From Alloalcanivorax marinus (GTDB lineage: Bacteria; Pseudomonadota; Gammaproteobacteria; Pseudomonadales; Alcanivoracaceae), in NCBI RefSeq assembly GCF_016906305.1, contig NZ_JADDOL010000024.1, positions 1 to 39,003 of the forward strand: a stretch of 39,003 bases of DNA. The letters run 5' to 3'. A model generated the notes under the pieces. That model was not told the DNA's origin and searched no databases. It was given only the letters and a program-made list of their open reading frames with translations. Below are positions 9,213 through 17,683 of this stretch, piece by piece (positions within the stretch are counted from its first letter, which is position 1; every line of letters starts with the position of its first letter). The position numbers and the translations under genes were made by a program.

Positions 9213-10013
9213 ATGAAACAGGAACGACAACGGATCCGCCTGAGCCACGGCACGCTCAGCTACCTGCACGCCGGCGACGGCCCGCCGGTGGTGTTCTTCC
9301 ACGGTCTCAACGGCAACGCGGAAAGCTGGCGCCGGCAGCTGGACGGGCTGGCCGGTTCACTGGAAATGTGGGCCTGGGACGCCCCCGGCTACGGCGACTC
9401 CGACCCGGGCGGCGACCATCTCGACGACCTGGCCACCGCCGCCCTGGCCTTTATCGAGCGGGTGACGGCCGGGCCGGTGCATCTGGTGGGCCACTCCATG
9501 GGCGGGCTGGTGGCCATGGCCGTGGCCCTGCGGGCACCGGAGCGGGTCCGGCGGCTGGTACTGTCCTGCACCCACCCGGGCCATGGCCTGAGCGGCGCGG
9601 ACGCCGCCGATGAGCGCTACCGGCGGCGCCTGCGTGAGCTGAGTGAGCTGCCGCCGGCGGAATACGGCGCGCGGCGCGCCCGAGGCATGCTGCCGGAAGG
9701 CACCGACCCGATGGTGGTCGCCGAGGTGGCGCGTATCGCCGCCGCCGCTCGCGCCGAGGGGATGGCCGCCGCCGCCCTGGCGATTCAGCGCGCCAACCTG
9801 CAACCGGTGCTGCCTGGTATCCAGGCGCCCACCCTGGTGCTCACCGCCGACCGCGACAGGGTGGCGCCGCTGGCCAAGGCGCGGCCGTTGCTGGACGGCA
9901 TCCCGGACGTGCGCCATCGGGTGCTGGAGGGGCTGGGGCACGCGCCCTACATCGAGGACGGCGCCGGCTACAACGCGCTGCTCGCGGATTTTCTGCTGCG
10001 GTCCGAGCCGTGA
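9213..10013 (+). CDS. Alpha/beta-fold hydrolase
   Basis: A 266-residue cytoplasmic hydrolase with no signal peptide. The oxyanion region is FFHGLNGNAESW (28-39). The nucleophile elbow is GHSMGG with Ser95. The acid is in TADRDRVAP near residue 213 and the catalytic His in GLGHAPYIE near 242. Length and motifs match the large group that includes 3-oxoadipate enol-lactonase and C-C or ester hydrolases. The start at 9213 follows an AGGGAAGG ribosome site; a longer reading from 9105 overlaps the preceding gene. The gene is coupled to the downstream lyase (GTG start overlapping its stop), which recalls the PcaD and PcaB pairing, though no other protocatechuate genes are present. Confidence 0.85.
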   Translation: MKQERQRIRLSHGTLSYLHAGDGPPVVFFHGLNGNAESWRRQLDGLAGSLEMWAWDAPGYGDSDPGGDHLDDLATAALAFIERVTAGPVHLVGHSMGGLVAMAVALRAPERVRRLVLSCTHPGHGLSGADAADERYRRRLRELSELPPAEYGARRARGMLPEGTDPMVVAEVARIAAAARAEGMAAAALAIQRANLQPVLPGIQAPTLVLTADRDRVAPLAKARPLLDGIPDVRHRVLEGLGHAPYIEDGAGYNALLADFLLRSEP

Positions 10014-11341
10014 GCCCGGAGGCGCTGTTCAGTACCCCGAGAAAAATCCAGGCCTGGCTGGATATCGAAGTGGCGCTGGCCCGCAGCCAGGCGGAACTGG
10101 GCATGATCCCGGTATACGCCGCCGTGGAAATCGCCCGCCAGGGGCAACTGGAGCGGTTCGACCAGCGCGCCCTGCTGGACGACATGGCGGCCACCAAGGC
10201 GCCGATCGTATCGCTGGTGAAGTTTCTGGCGGCGGCCTGCGAGGGCGACGCCGGGGGCTATGTGCACTGGGGCGCCACCACCCAGAACGTGATGCAGACC
10301 GCCGAGGTGCTGCTGCTGCGCGACGCCCATCGCGATCTGCTGGCACGGCTGGCGGCCAGCCTGGACGCGCTGGCCGGCCACGCCGAGCGCGGCGCCACAG
10401 TGGTGATGGCCGGGCGCACCCAGCGCCGCCACGCCCTGCCGATCACCTTCGGCTTCAAGGTGGCCGCCTGGATCGACGAACTGCTGCGCCACGAAACCCG
10501 CTTCCGGGAAGCGGAGCCGCGGGTGTTCACGCTGGTGTTCGGCGGCGCGGTGGGCGGCTGGCATTCGTTCGATGGCCAGGGCGAGGCGTTGCAACGGGCG
10601 CTGGCGAACCGGCTGAACCTGGGCTGCTTCCAGGTGCCCAGCCGCGCGGTCTACGACCATATGGTGGAGTACGTGCTGCTGCTCGGGCTGCTGGCCAGCA
10701 CCTGCGCCAAGGTCGCCCAGGAGCTGTTCACGCTGATGGGCGAGGAGATCGGCGAGGTGCGCGAGGACCTGGGCGAGGCGGTGGTGGGCAGCAGCACCAT
10801 GCCGCAGAAAGTGAATCCCAAGCTCTCGGTGCAGGTAATCGCCCTGGCCGCGCGGCTGCGCGCCCAACTGGGGCTGGCCCTGGACGCCGGCCAGATCAGC
10901 CATGAGGGCGACGCCGCCTCCAGCCAGATGCTGTACGCGGCGGTGGACACCGCCTGCCCGCTGGCCCTGGAGATGCTGGCCGCCTTCGAAGCACTGATCA
11001 CCGGCCTGCGCATCGAGCCCGACGCCATGCGCGCCAACCTGGCCCTCAGCGACGGTCTGATCAACGGCGAGAATCTGATGATGGCGCTGGCCCGGGGTGG
11101 ACTGGGGCGCCAACGGGCCCACGATCTGGTGCACGAGGCGGCGCTCACCGCCGGCCAAAGCGGGCGCCCCTTTCGGGAGGTGCTGGCCGGCGATACCCGG
11201 GTGCGGGCGGTGCTGGACGACGCCGGCCTGCGCGCCGCTCTGGCACCGGAGCACTATCTGGGCGACTGCGTGCGGCTGGCCGAACAACAGGCCCGCCGCG
11301 CCCGCCATCTGGCCGCCGACATCCGCCGGCGCTTGCCGTAG
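10010..11341 (+). CDS. Fumarase/aspartase-superfamily lyase (PcaB/adenylosuccinate lyase-like)
   Basis: A 443-residue enzyme of the superfamily that eliminates fumarate or related groups, or cycloisomerises carboxymuconate. Recognisable parts are the N-terminal FSTPRKIQAWLDIEVALARS, the active-site segment VHWGATTQNVMQTAE (85-99), GRTQRRHALPITFGFK (135-150) and the signature GSSTMPQKVNP (260-270). In adenylosuccinate lyases the GRT segment continues with a catalytic His; here it is Gln, closer to PcaB-type members. GTG at 10010 is taken as start because it overlaps the hydrolase stop and leaves a full-length N-terminus. It is the last gene of the importer operon, so the imported compound is probably its substrate or gives rise to it. 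The actual reaction is not known. Confidence 0.8.
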   Translation: MSPEALFSTPRKIQAWLDIEVALARSQAELGMIPVYAAVEIARQGQLERFDQRALLDDMAATKAPIVSLVKFLAAACEGDAGGYVHWGATTQNVMQTAEVLLLRDAHRDLLARLAASLDALAGHAERGATVVMAGRTQRRHALPITFGFKVAAWIDELLRHETRFREAEPRVFTLVFGGAVGGWHSFDGQGEALQRALANRLNLGCFQVPSRAVYDHMVEYVLLLGLLASTCAKVAQELFTLMGEEIGEVREDLGEAVVGSSTMPQKVNPKLSVQVIALAARLRAQLGLALDAGQISHEGDAASSQMLYAAVDTACPLALEMLAAFEALITGLRIEPDAMRANLALSDGLINGENLMMALARGGLGRQRAHDLVHEAALTAGQSGRPFREVLAGDTRVRAVLDDAGLRAALAPEHYLGDCVRLAEQQARRARHLAADIRRRLP

Positions 11342-11343
11342 CA

Positions 11344-11359
11344 GCGGTCGTTCGACCGC
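11344..11359. terminator. Palindrome between convergent genes
   Basis: A perfect 7-bp stem with 2-nt spacer, GCGGTCG-TT-CGACCGC, begins three bases after the lyase stop. It faces the small membrane-protein gene on the other strand. The same 16-bp core, inverted, lies at 33056-33071. There is no T run, so termination is inferred only from position. Confidence 0.45.
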
Positions 11360-11385
11360 GATAGAGGGGTTACGCTGCCGGGGCG

Positions 11386-11577
11386 TCAGCGACGCCGGGT
11401 GCGCATGGCCCAGGCCACCGCCGCCACCGGCAATCCCAAGCCCAACCAGGAGATCCAGTCCATCGCGCCGTCGCCGAGCAGCGCCGCCACCAGGCCGACC
11501 AGGCTGGCCAGGGCGATCAACAGCGGCACCGCGAAGATGCCGCCCAGGCCCCGGGAGGAACGGGACGCGCCGTTCAT
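11386..11577 (-). CDS. Small two-helix membrane protein
   Basis: A 63-residue protein whose start overlaps the stop of the PepSY gene (ATGA), so it is expressed with it. It has two hydrophobic helices, about residues 13-33 (GIFAVPLLIALASLVGLVAAL) and 41-57 (WISWLGLGLPVAAVAWA), and ends in a basic tail RTRRR. Small hydrophobic proteins often accompany PepSY proteins in siderophore-receptor loci, but I do not recognise the family. A role in the same iron-uptake unit is inferred from operon position. Confidence 0.8.
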   Translation of the reverse strand: MNGASRSSRGLGGIFAVPLLIALASLVGLVAALLGDGAMDWISWLGLGLPVAAVAWAMRTRRR

Positions 11578-12725
11578 GAGGCCCCCCCGGCGTGGGGCGT
11601 GGCCGGCGCGCCGGCCGTGCGCGCCGCCGGCTGGCGCCGGGCCAGCCACAGGTACAGCCCGCTGATCAGCACCACGATGGTGATCACATCCAGCACCGCC
11701 CACAGAATCTTCAGCGGCAGGCCGCCGTAATCCCCGAAATGCAAAGGCCCGGACAGGGCCAGGGTTTTGTTGTACCAGGGCATCTCGCGCAGGGCGGCGA
11801 ACTGGCCGGTGCGCGCGTCCACCAGGGCGGGGGTGACGATGTGCGAGGTCACCGGGGTGTTGCCGTGCAGAAACACCGCGTAGTGGAAGTCCGTGGACCA
11901 GCCACCGCCGGGAAAGGCCACGAACTGCAGGGTCTGGTCCGGCGCCGCCTGCTCGGCCTGCGCCACGGCGGCGTCCAGGGACGCCATTTCCGCCGGGGTG
12001 GGCACCGCGCTGCCCTGGTAGCCGGCGGTCAGGTCCGCCAGGGACTGGTTCTTCCAGGTGTCCAGAATCGGCGTGGCCAGCGTATTCACCACCCCGGTCA
12101 GCCCCACCACGGTGAGCCAGGCCACGGTGACGATGCCCAGCAGGTTGTGATAGTCCAGCCACTTCAGGCGCCGCGAGCGCTTCACCCGCAGGGTGCCGAA
12201 GTCCAGCTTGCGCATGAAGGGCGCGTACAGCACCACCCCGGAGATGATGGCGGCGATCAGCAGAACGCCCATGAAGCCGAGGAACAACGAGCCCGGCAGG
12301 CCCAGGAACATGTCCGTGTGCAGCTGCAGCAGAAACTCCATGACACCGTCCTGGTGGCCCGGTACCGGCTCGCCGCTGGTGCGGTCGAAGGAGGCGAAAT
12401 GCATGTCGCCGCTGGCGGCGTCCGGGGTCGGTCCGGTGGTCACGTTGACCACCGGCCGGTCGGTGTCGAAGCTCATGAACAGCGGCACTTCGCCGGGCCG
12501 GTTGGCCAGGGCCGCGTCCAGCATCCGGTCCAGGGACAGCAGCGGGCCGTCCGGATTGGCCGGCTGCCATTGATCCGTGTCGAAGGCCGCCTCGATCTCA
12601 TCGTGGAAGATCAACGGCAGGCCGGTCAGGCACAGCATCAGCATGAAGGCGGTGCAGATCAGGCTGGTCCATTTATGGATCGCGGACCAGATTCGCAGGG
12701 TGCGGTGTGGCATCGGTTGTCGCAT
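11574..12725 (-). CDS. PepSY-associated membrane protein (PiuB-like)
   Basis: A 383-residue inner-membrane protein of the PepSY-TM family. The N-terminal helix is IHKWTSLICTAFMLMLCLTG; further helices are near residues 155-185 (FLGFMGVLLIAAIISGVVLYAPF), about 210-235 and at the end (VITIVVLISGLYLWLARRQ). Members near siderophore receptors are often linked to reduction or release of imported iron; that role is by analogy. The start at 12725 or the Met four codons later is likely; longer readings begin with a Pro-rich, non-homologous-looking stretch. It follows the TonB receptor by 49 bases on the same strand and is overlapped by the small membrane-protein gene. Confidence 0.85.
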   Translation of the reverse strand: MRQPMPHRTLRIWSAIHKWTSLICTAFMLMLCLTGLPLIFHDEIEAAFDTDQWQPANPDGPLLSLDRMLDAALANRPGEVPLFMSFDTDRPVVNVTTGPTPDAASGDMHFASFDRTSGEPVPGHQDGVMEFLLQLHTDMFLGLPGSLFLGFMGVLLIAAIISGVVLYAPFMRKLDFGTLRVKRSRRLKWLDYHNLLGIVTVAWLTVVGLTGVVNTLATPILDTWKNQSLADLTAGYQGSAVPTPAEMASLDAAVAQAEQAAPDQTLQFVAFPGGGWSTDFHYAVFLHGNTPVTSHIVTPALVDARTGQFAALREMPWYNKTLALSGPLHFGDYGGLPLKILWAVLDVITIVVLISGLYLWLARRQPAARTAGAPATPHAGGAS

Positions 12726-12774
12726 GGGAAGACTGCCTGGGCGCCCCGGCGGATCGGGGCGCTGGGTGGTCGGT

Positions 12775-14940
12775 TCAGAAATCCAGGGTGGCGGACAGCA
12801 TGTAGGTGCGCGGCGCGCCAACGGTCAGGTAGTCGGAGCCCGGGAAGCCGCCCACGGAGGCCCAGTAGTCCTCGCCGGTGACGTTCTCCACCCGGGCACG
12901 CAGGGTCAGAAACTGGCTGTCGCTCAGAGCGATCAGATAGCGGCCGCCCAGGTCCAGCCGGGTCCAGCTGTCCACCTTACGGGTGTTGGCGGCGTCGGCG
13001 TACTGGGAACTGGTGTAGATCACCCGGCCGTCCACCGCCAGATCCGGCAGCTGAGGCAGCCGGTATTCCAGGTTCAGGTTGGCCTGGGTGTCCGGGGAGC
13101 CGATGGCTTCCTCGCCGTCCACATCCGTGTCGAGAAAGCTGACCCCGCCCAGAACGGTCAGATCGCGGGTCAGGTTGCCGTAGGCCATCAGTTCCACGCC
13201 GGTGTTTTCCTGGTCGTAGAGCTCCTTGTAAACATCGCCTTCGAGACCGGCCTCCGGCTTTTCGCTGCGGTAAACCGACAGGCTGCCGCCCAGGCTTCCT
13301 CCGTCAAACTTGACGCCCACCTCGGTTTGCTGCGTTTTGTACGGCTCCAATGCCTGACCGGCGTTCGCCACAGGATTGTTGTTGCTGTCCTGCGCGGGCG
13401 CCACGTCCCCTTTTTCCAGCCCCTCAATGTAGTTGGCGAACAGCGCGACCGACGGCGTCAGCTTATACAGGACGCCCAGAGAAGGCGTCAGCGCATGGTC
13501 GTCATAGTTGGCATTGCGCGGGCCGCCGCCATAGGCATAACTCTTGTCCTGGATGTTCTGGTAGCGCGCGCCAAGGGTTACTAGCAGACGTTCATCCAGC
13601 ATCGACAACTGATCAGCCAGCGCAAAGCTGCTGAACTGGGTTTTGATGGTCATTTGAGGGTTGTCGAGATTGCCGCCGGTGAAGGCGTTGGCGGGCGGGC
13701 GTGACACGGTAGTCGGATTATAAATATTGCCCGTTACTGAGGCGGACGACATCGCATAGGCATTATCCGATTTCAGTTCGTAGCGAGAGCCGGAAACGGT
13801 GAAGGTATGACCGATGGCGCCGGTGTCGAAGTTGACCCGCAGGCCGGTTTCACCGGTGATCACCGAATCCTCACGGGCGGTATCGAAACGGCTGGCGGTG
13901 TAGTCGCCGTTGGTGTCGTTCACGGTGGGGTTGGCGAAGATGGAGTTCTCCTCGCCATGGCGGGCGCCCACCGCCAGCCAGCCGGTGATGTTGTCGGCGA
14001 AGTCGTATTCGGCGCGCAGGGTCCCGAACACGTCGTTGGAGTCCGAGTAGGTCCAGGACTGGCCGATGGACTCGTCCGCGTCCGGGGCATCGCCGATGGG
14101 CACGCCGGCGGCGTAGGTGATGTTGGGCTGGCCGCCGTCCACGCGGTGCTTCTGGAAGCCCAGGTCGGCGGACAGGCGGAACACGTCCTCGCGGAAGTCC
14201 AGGCCGATATGGGCCATGGACAGTTCCGCTTCCTCGCCGTCCACGGCGGTGTCGCCGTCGCGGCGGGCCACATTGACGCGGGTGCCGAAGCGGCCGTCCT
14301 CGGAGCGCCCGGCGAAGTCCGCCGCCAGGCCGGTCTGGCCACCGCTGCGGGTGTCCAGGGTGATCTGGTTCAGGTCCCGGTTGGGGGCGCGCTTGGGCAC
14401 GATGTTGACCGCGCCGCCCAGGCCGCTGCCGCCGGGGGCGGCACCGTTCAGGAAGGTGTTGGCGCCGCGGAACACCTGCACCCGCTCGATGAATTCGGAG
14501 GCCAGGTACTGGCGCGGCAGCAGGCCGTAAAGGCCGTTATAGGTGATGTCGTCGGAGAACACCGGCAGGCCGCGCACCAGGTAGACCTGCTGGTAGTTGC
14601 CGAAGCCCCGCGCCACCCGCACCGCCGGGTCGTTGAGCAGGATGTCGCCGACGCTGTCGGCCTGCTGGTCCTCGATCAGCTGCTCGGTGTAGGTGGTGTA
14701 GCTGTAGGGGGTGTCCATCACGTCCTGGGTGCCCAGGATGCCGACCTTGCCGCCCTCGGCCACCTGGCCGCCGGCGAACACCTCGCTCAGACCCTCCTTG
14801 GAGGCGTCGGCGCTGGACTGCACCTGGACCGCGTCCAGGTCGTAGCTGCCGTCGTCGTTTTGCGCGCTGGTCTGGGCCTGGGCCGTGGCGGCAAGCACGG
14901 CGAGGGTGAGGGCGGAAAGCCGGAAGGCGGTCGGTCGCAT
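12775..14940 (-). CDS. TonB-dependent siderophore receptor
   Basis: A 721-residue outer-membrane receptor for ferric siderophores, powered by TonB. A signal peptide (residues 1-22, ending AQAQ) is followed by a TonB-box-like segment (LDAVQVQS). The plug domain contains QDVMDTPYSYTTYTEQLIED and 'VYLVRGLPVFSDDITYNGLYG', then 'ERVQVFRGANTFLNG' and 'GGAVNIVPKRAPN', typical of this family. The barrel ends in MLSATLDF with terminal Phe. No N-terminal signalling (STN) domain is seen, so it should not drive a FecI/FecR cascade. A Fur-like box lies 50-75 bases upstream. Roughly 13230-13800 (barrel region) shows much lower GC and different codon choice than the rest, suggesting recombination in surface loops. 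Confidence 0.93.
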   Translation of the reverse strand: MRPTAFRLSALTLAVLAATAQAQTSAQNDDGSYDLDAVQVQSSADASKEGLSEVFAGGQVAEGGKVGILGTQDVMDTPYSYTTYTEQLIEDQQADSVGDILLNDPAVRVARGFGNYQQVYLVRGLPVFSDDITYNGLYGLLPRQYLASEFIERVQVFRGANTFLNGAAPGGSGLGGAVNIVPKRAPNRDLNQITLDTRSGGQTGLAADFAGRSEDGRFGTRVNVARRDGDTAVDGEEAELSMAHIGLDFREDVFRLSADLGFQKHRVDGGQPNITYAAGVPIGDAPDADESIGQSWTYSDSNDVFGTLRAEYDFADNITGWLAVGARHGEENSIFANPTVNDTNGDYTASRFDTAREDSVITGETGLRVNFDTGAIGHTFTVSGSRYELKSDNAYAMSSASVTGNIYNPTTVSRPPANAFTGGNLDNPQMTIKTQFSSFALADQLSMLDERLLVTLGARYQNIQDKSYAYGGGPRNANYDDHALTPSLGVLYKLTPSVALFANYIEGLEKGDVAPAQDSNNNPVANAGQALEPYKTQQTEVGVKFDGGSLGGSLSVYRSEKPEAGLEGDVYKELYDQENTGVELMAYGNLTRDLTVLGGVSFLDTDVDGEEAIGSPDTQANLNLEYRLPQLPDLAVDGRVIYTSSQYADAANTRKVDSWTRLDLGGRYLIALSDSQFLTLRARVENVTGEDYWASVGGFPGSDYLTVGAPRTYMLSATLDF

Positions 14941-14991
14941 GTGTGATCCCCAAGTGCGTTATTCGAAGGATTCGATGGCTGCGACTATACC

Positions 14992-15016
14992 TATAATGAG
15001 AATGGTTTGCATTATC
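14992..15016. promoter_or_regulatory. Fur box upstream of the siderophore receptor
   Basis: ATAATG (14993-14998) and CATTAT (15010-15015) form an inverted repeat. A nested AATG-GTTTG-CATT matches the AATG-N5-CATT core of the 19-bp Fur consensus. The site is about 50 bases ahead of the receptor start and overlaps the stop codon of the TauE/SafE gene, so the receptor has its own iron-regulated promoter. Confidence 0.75.
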
Positions 15017-15755
15017 CGTGCAGGCCGCGCCAGATGAGCTGCACGCTGATCAGCGCCATGCACACGATGATCAGCCGGAAAAACGCCTTTTCGTTGACCC
15101 GCGCCTGCAGCCAGATGCCGCTGCGCACGCCGAACCAGGCCACCGGAATCAGCAGGGCGGAGGTGCCCAGGCTGTGCAGGGTCAGTTCGCCGAGCCAGAT
15201 AAAGGGGCCGATCTTGAGGGCGTTGATAAACGCGAAGGCCACCACGCTGGTGGCGATAAAGGTGGCCTTGGGCAGTTGCCGGGGCAGCAGATAGAGGTTC
15301 ATGGGCGGCCCGCCGGCATGGGCCAGGGTGCTGGTGAAGCCGGCGGCGCCGCCGCACACCGCCGCCCAAAGCCGACCGGGGCGGCGGTGCACGGTGGGTT
15401 TGAACAGCATATAGGCGGCGAAGGCGAGGGAGATCACGCCCAGCATCAGCCGCACCTTGTTTTCGTCCAGGCTGCCCACGGTCAGGGTGCCGATGACGAT
15501 GCCCACGGCGGCGGCGGGCACCAGCCGCTTCACCTCGCCGGCGTCGTGCTGGCCCCACCAGGCGCGTAGGCTCAGCAGGTCCATGACGATGAGCAAGGGA
15601 AGCAGCAGCCCGGCGGCCTGCAGGGGGCCGATGGCCAGGGCCATCAGCGGCACCGACAGGGAGCCGAAGCCGCCGGCGAACCCGCCTTTGGAGATGCCGG
15701 TGATGTACGTGGACGCCAGGATCAGCGCCCACGCCAGCGGGGAAAAATCCGGCAG
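15012..15755 (-). CDS. TauE/SafE-family membrane permease, probable CTG start
   Basis: A TauE/SafE-family transporter (anion or organosulfur export group) with about seven or eight helices. The conserved N-terminal segment TYITGISKGGFAGGFGSLSV and the repeat-like GFTSTLAHAGGPP later identify it. No ATG, GTG or TTG lies in frame between the upstream stop (near 15798) and that segment. The first available GTG (15653) falls inside the conserved motif. CTG at 15755 lies one base after the phosphofructokinase stop, and GAGGTG sits at suitable spacing before it. A CTG start gives 247 residues, normal for the family. A sequencing error is the other possibility. The substrate is unknown. Confidence 0.75.
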   Translation of the reverse strand: MPDFSPLAWALILASTYITGISKGGFAGGFGSLSVPLMALAIGPLQAAGLLLPLLIVMDLLSLRAWWGQHDAGEVKRLVPAAAVGIVIGTLTVGSLDENKVRLMLGVISLAFAAYMLFKPTVHRRPGRLWAAVCGGAAGFTSTLAHAGGPPMNLYLLPRQLPKATFIATSVVAFAFINALKIGPFIWLGELTLHSLGTSALLIPVAWFGVRSGIWLQARVNEKAFFRLIIVCMALISVQLIWRGLHG

Positions 15756-15756
15756 C

Positions 15757-17019
15757 TTACACCTCGAAGACGTCGTTGAGCTTCTTCGCCACCGGGGTCA
15801 GCTTCAATTCCGCGAATTGCGGCAGGCCGTTCTTGTAGGGCGGGTAGGATTCGCCGCCGATCAGCGGCTCCAGGTAGGCGCGGCCGGCGGGGGTGATGCC
15901 GAAGCCGTCCTTGCTGATGAACTTGCGCGGCATCTTCTTCTCGACGTTGGCCACTTTCTTGAGCGGCGCCTCGCCGATGGTCCAGCCGTACTTCTTGGTT
16001 TTCTTGCGCTCGATGGTGGGCATCACCGCGTTCTTGCCGGCCACCGCGAATTCCACCGCCGCGCGGCCCACCGCGTAGGCCTGCTCCACATCGGTGGCGG
16101 AGGCGATATGGCGCGCCGCCCGTTGCAGGTAGTCGCTCACCGCCCAGTGGTATTTGTAGCCCAGCTCGTTCTTGACCATCTGCGCCAGCACCGGCGCCAC
16201 GCCGCCCAGTTGCTTGTGGCCGAAGGCGTCGGTGGAGCCGGCGTCGGCCAGGAAGGTGCCGTCGGCGGTGCGCGCGCCCTCGGACACCACGATCACGCAG
16301 TAGCCCACCTTCTTGACCGTATCGTCCACCTTCTTGAGGAAGGCTTTCTGGTCGAAGGCGATTTCCGGAAACAGAATCACGTGGGGGGCGTCGTCGGGCT
16401 GGTCCTTGGCCAGGCCGGCGGCGGCGGCGATCCAGCCGGCGTGGCGGCCCATCACTTCCATCACGAACACCTTGGTGGAGGTGGCGCACATGCTGGCCAC
16501 GTCCAGGGCCGCTTCCCGGCAGCTCACCGCGGTGTACTTGGCCACCGAGCCGAAGCCCGGGCTGACGTCGGTGATCGGCAGGTCGTTGTCCACGGTCTTG
16601 GGCACGTGGATGGCCTGCAGCGGGTAGCCCATGGTCTTGGACAGCTGGGAAATCTTCAGGCAGGTGTCGGCGGAGTCGCCGCCGCCGTTGTAGAAGAAGT
16701 AGCCGATGTCGTGGGCCTTGAACACCTCGATCAGGCGCTCGTACTCGCGCCGGGAGGTCTCCAGGTCCTTGAGCTTGTAGCGGCAGGAGCCGAAGGCGCC
16801 GCCGGGGGTGTGCTTGAGCGCGGCGATGGCGCTTTTGCTTTCCTTGGAGGTGTCGATCAGGTCCTCGGTGAGGGCGCCGATGATGCCGTTGCGGCCGGCG
16901 TACACCTTGCCGATGGTGGCCTTGTGCTCGCGGGCGGCTTCGATGACGCCGGCGGCGGAGGCGTTGATGACGGCGGTGACACCACCGGACTGGGCGTAGA
17001 AAGCGTTTTTGCGCGCCAT
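15757..17019 (-). CDS. pfp: 6-phosphofructokinase, pyrophosphate-dependent type
   Basis: A 420-residue phosphofructokinase that interconverts fructose 6-phosphate and fructose 1,6-bisphosphate in glycolysis. The nucleotide/PPi site has GGGDS (112-116), and the catalytic segment is PKTVDND (140-146) with Asp144 and Asp146. Lys141 replaces the Gly found in ATP-using E. coli PfkA; that Lys is the known marker of PPi-dependent enzymes. 'VMEVMGRHAGWIAA' is the sugar-phosphate-binding segment. The start at 17019 follows AGGAG at good spacing; longer in-frame sequence upstream has no family similarity. The TauE/SafE gene follows one base after its stop. Phosphoryl-donor choice is inferred from residues only. 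Confidence 0.88.
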   Translation of the reverse strand: MARKNAFYAQSGGVTAVINASAAGVIEAAREHKATIGKVYAGRNGIIGALTEDLIDTSKESKSAIAALKHTPGGAFGSCRYKLKDLETSRREYERLIEVFKAHDIGYFFYNGGGDSADTCLKISQLSKTMGYPLQAIHVPKTVDNDLPITDVSPGFGSVAKYTAVSCREAALDVASMCATSTKVFVMEVMGRHAGWIAAAAGLAKDQPDDAPHVILFPEIAFDQKAFLKKVDDTVKKVGYCVIVVSEGARTADGTFLADAGSTDAFGHKQLGGVAPVLAQMVKNELGYKYHWAVSDYLQRAARHIASATDVEQAYAVGRAAVEFAVAGKNAVMPTIERKKTKKYGWTIGEAPLKKVANVEKKMPRKFISKDGFGITPAGRAYLEPLIGGESYPPYKNGLPQFAELKLTPVAKKLNDVFEV

Positions 17020-17157
17020 GGGGGGCTCCTGCGGGGATTCAGGCGCGCATTCTAGCTCAGGGAGAAAACAGTTACATGCCCGCGCCGGCAAAAGTGGAGT
17101 CCCGCGCCGGCCTTTGAAACAATACGCCGCCGACGCCAGCCCTGGACGCCCGAGACC

Positions 17158-17679
17158 ATGAACGCTCTGTTGAAACTCTATGCCGGCCTTTGCCTGTTCC
17201 GCCGTGGCCCCGAGGACATGCCCCCCATCCCGCCGCTGCTGGGCATACTGCTGGCATTCTGGATGGTGCTGCAGTTGCTGGCCGCCGGCCTGCAGACCGG
17301 CCTCACCCTGGCGCAGATGGTGGGCGCCCAGCTGATCGCCCTGGGGGTGGTGCTGGGTGCCAGCGCGGCGATCCTCACCTTCAAGGGCCTGCGCCAGCGC
17401 TGGCTGCAGACCGCCCTGGCGCTGGTGGGCGTGGACATTGCCCTGACCCTGGTGTCCTTGCCGCTGCTGCTGCTCGGCCACGCCGCCGGGGGCACCCCCG
17501 GGTTCGTCAACGGCCTCTATCTGCTGCTGATCAGCTGGCAGCTGGCGGTGCAGAGCTTCATCTTCCACCGCGCCTTCGCGGTGGGCCCGCTGCTCGGCCT
17601 GGCGCTGGCGTTCGGGTTGTTCATTCTCACGTTTCTGCTGATCGGGATGGCGATGCCGGAGGCGTTGCAGGCCGGTTGA
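17158..17679 (+). CDS. Small integral membrane protein of unknown function
   Basis: A 173-residue protein with four or five hydrophobic helices: about 25-45, 52-74, 83-105, 115-135 and 142-165. After an N-terminal amphipathic stretch it has the segment FRRGPEDMPPIPPLLG. The overall plan (short N-terminal cytoplasmic segment, then a compact helix bundle) resembles YIP1-like or uncharacterised inner-membrane proteins, but I cannot assign a family. It is divergent from the phosphofructokinase gene with 138 bases between, and convergent with the response-regulator gene. Confidence 0.8.
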   Translation: MNALLKLYAGLCLFRRGPEDMPPIPPLLGILLAFWMVLQLLAAGLQTGLTLAQMVGAQLIALGVVLGASAAILTFKGLRQRWLQTALALVGVDIALTLVSLPLLLLGHAAGGTPGFVNGLYLLLISWQLAVQSFIFHRAFAVGPLLGLALAFGLFILTFLLIGMAMPEALQAG

Positions 17680-17683
17680 CGCC

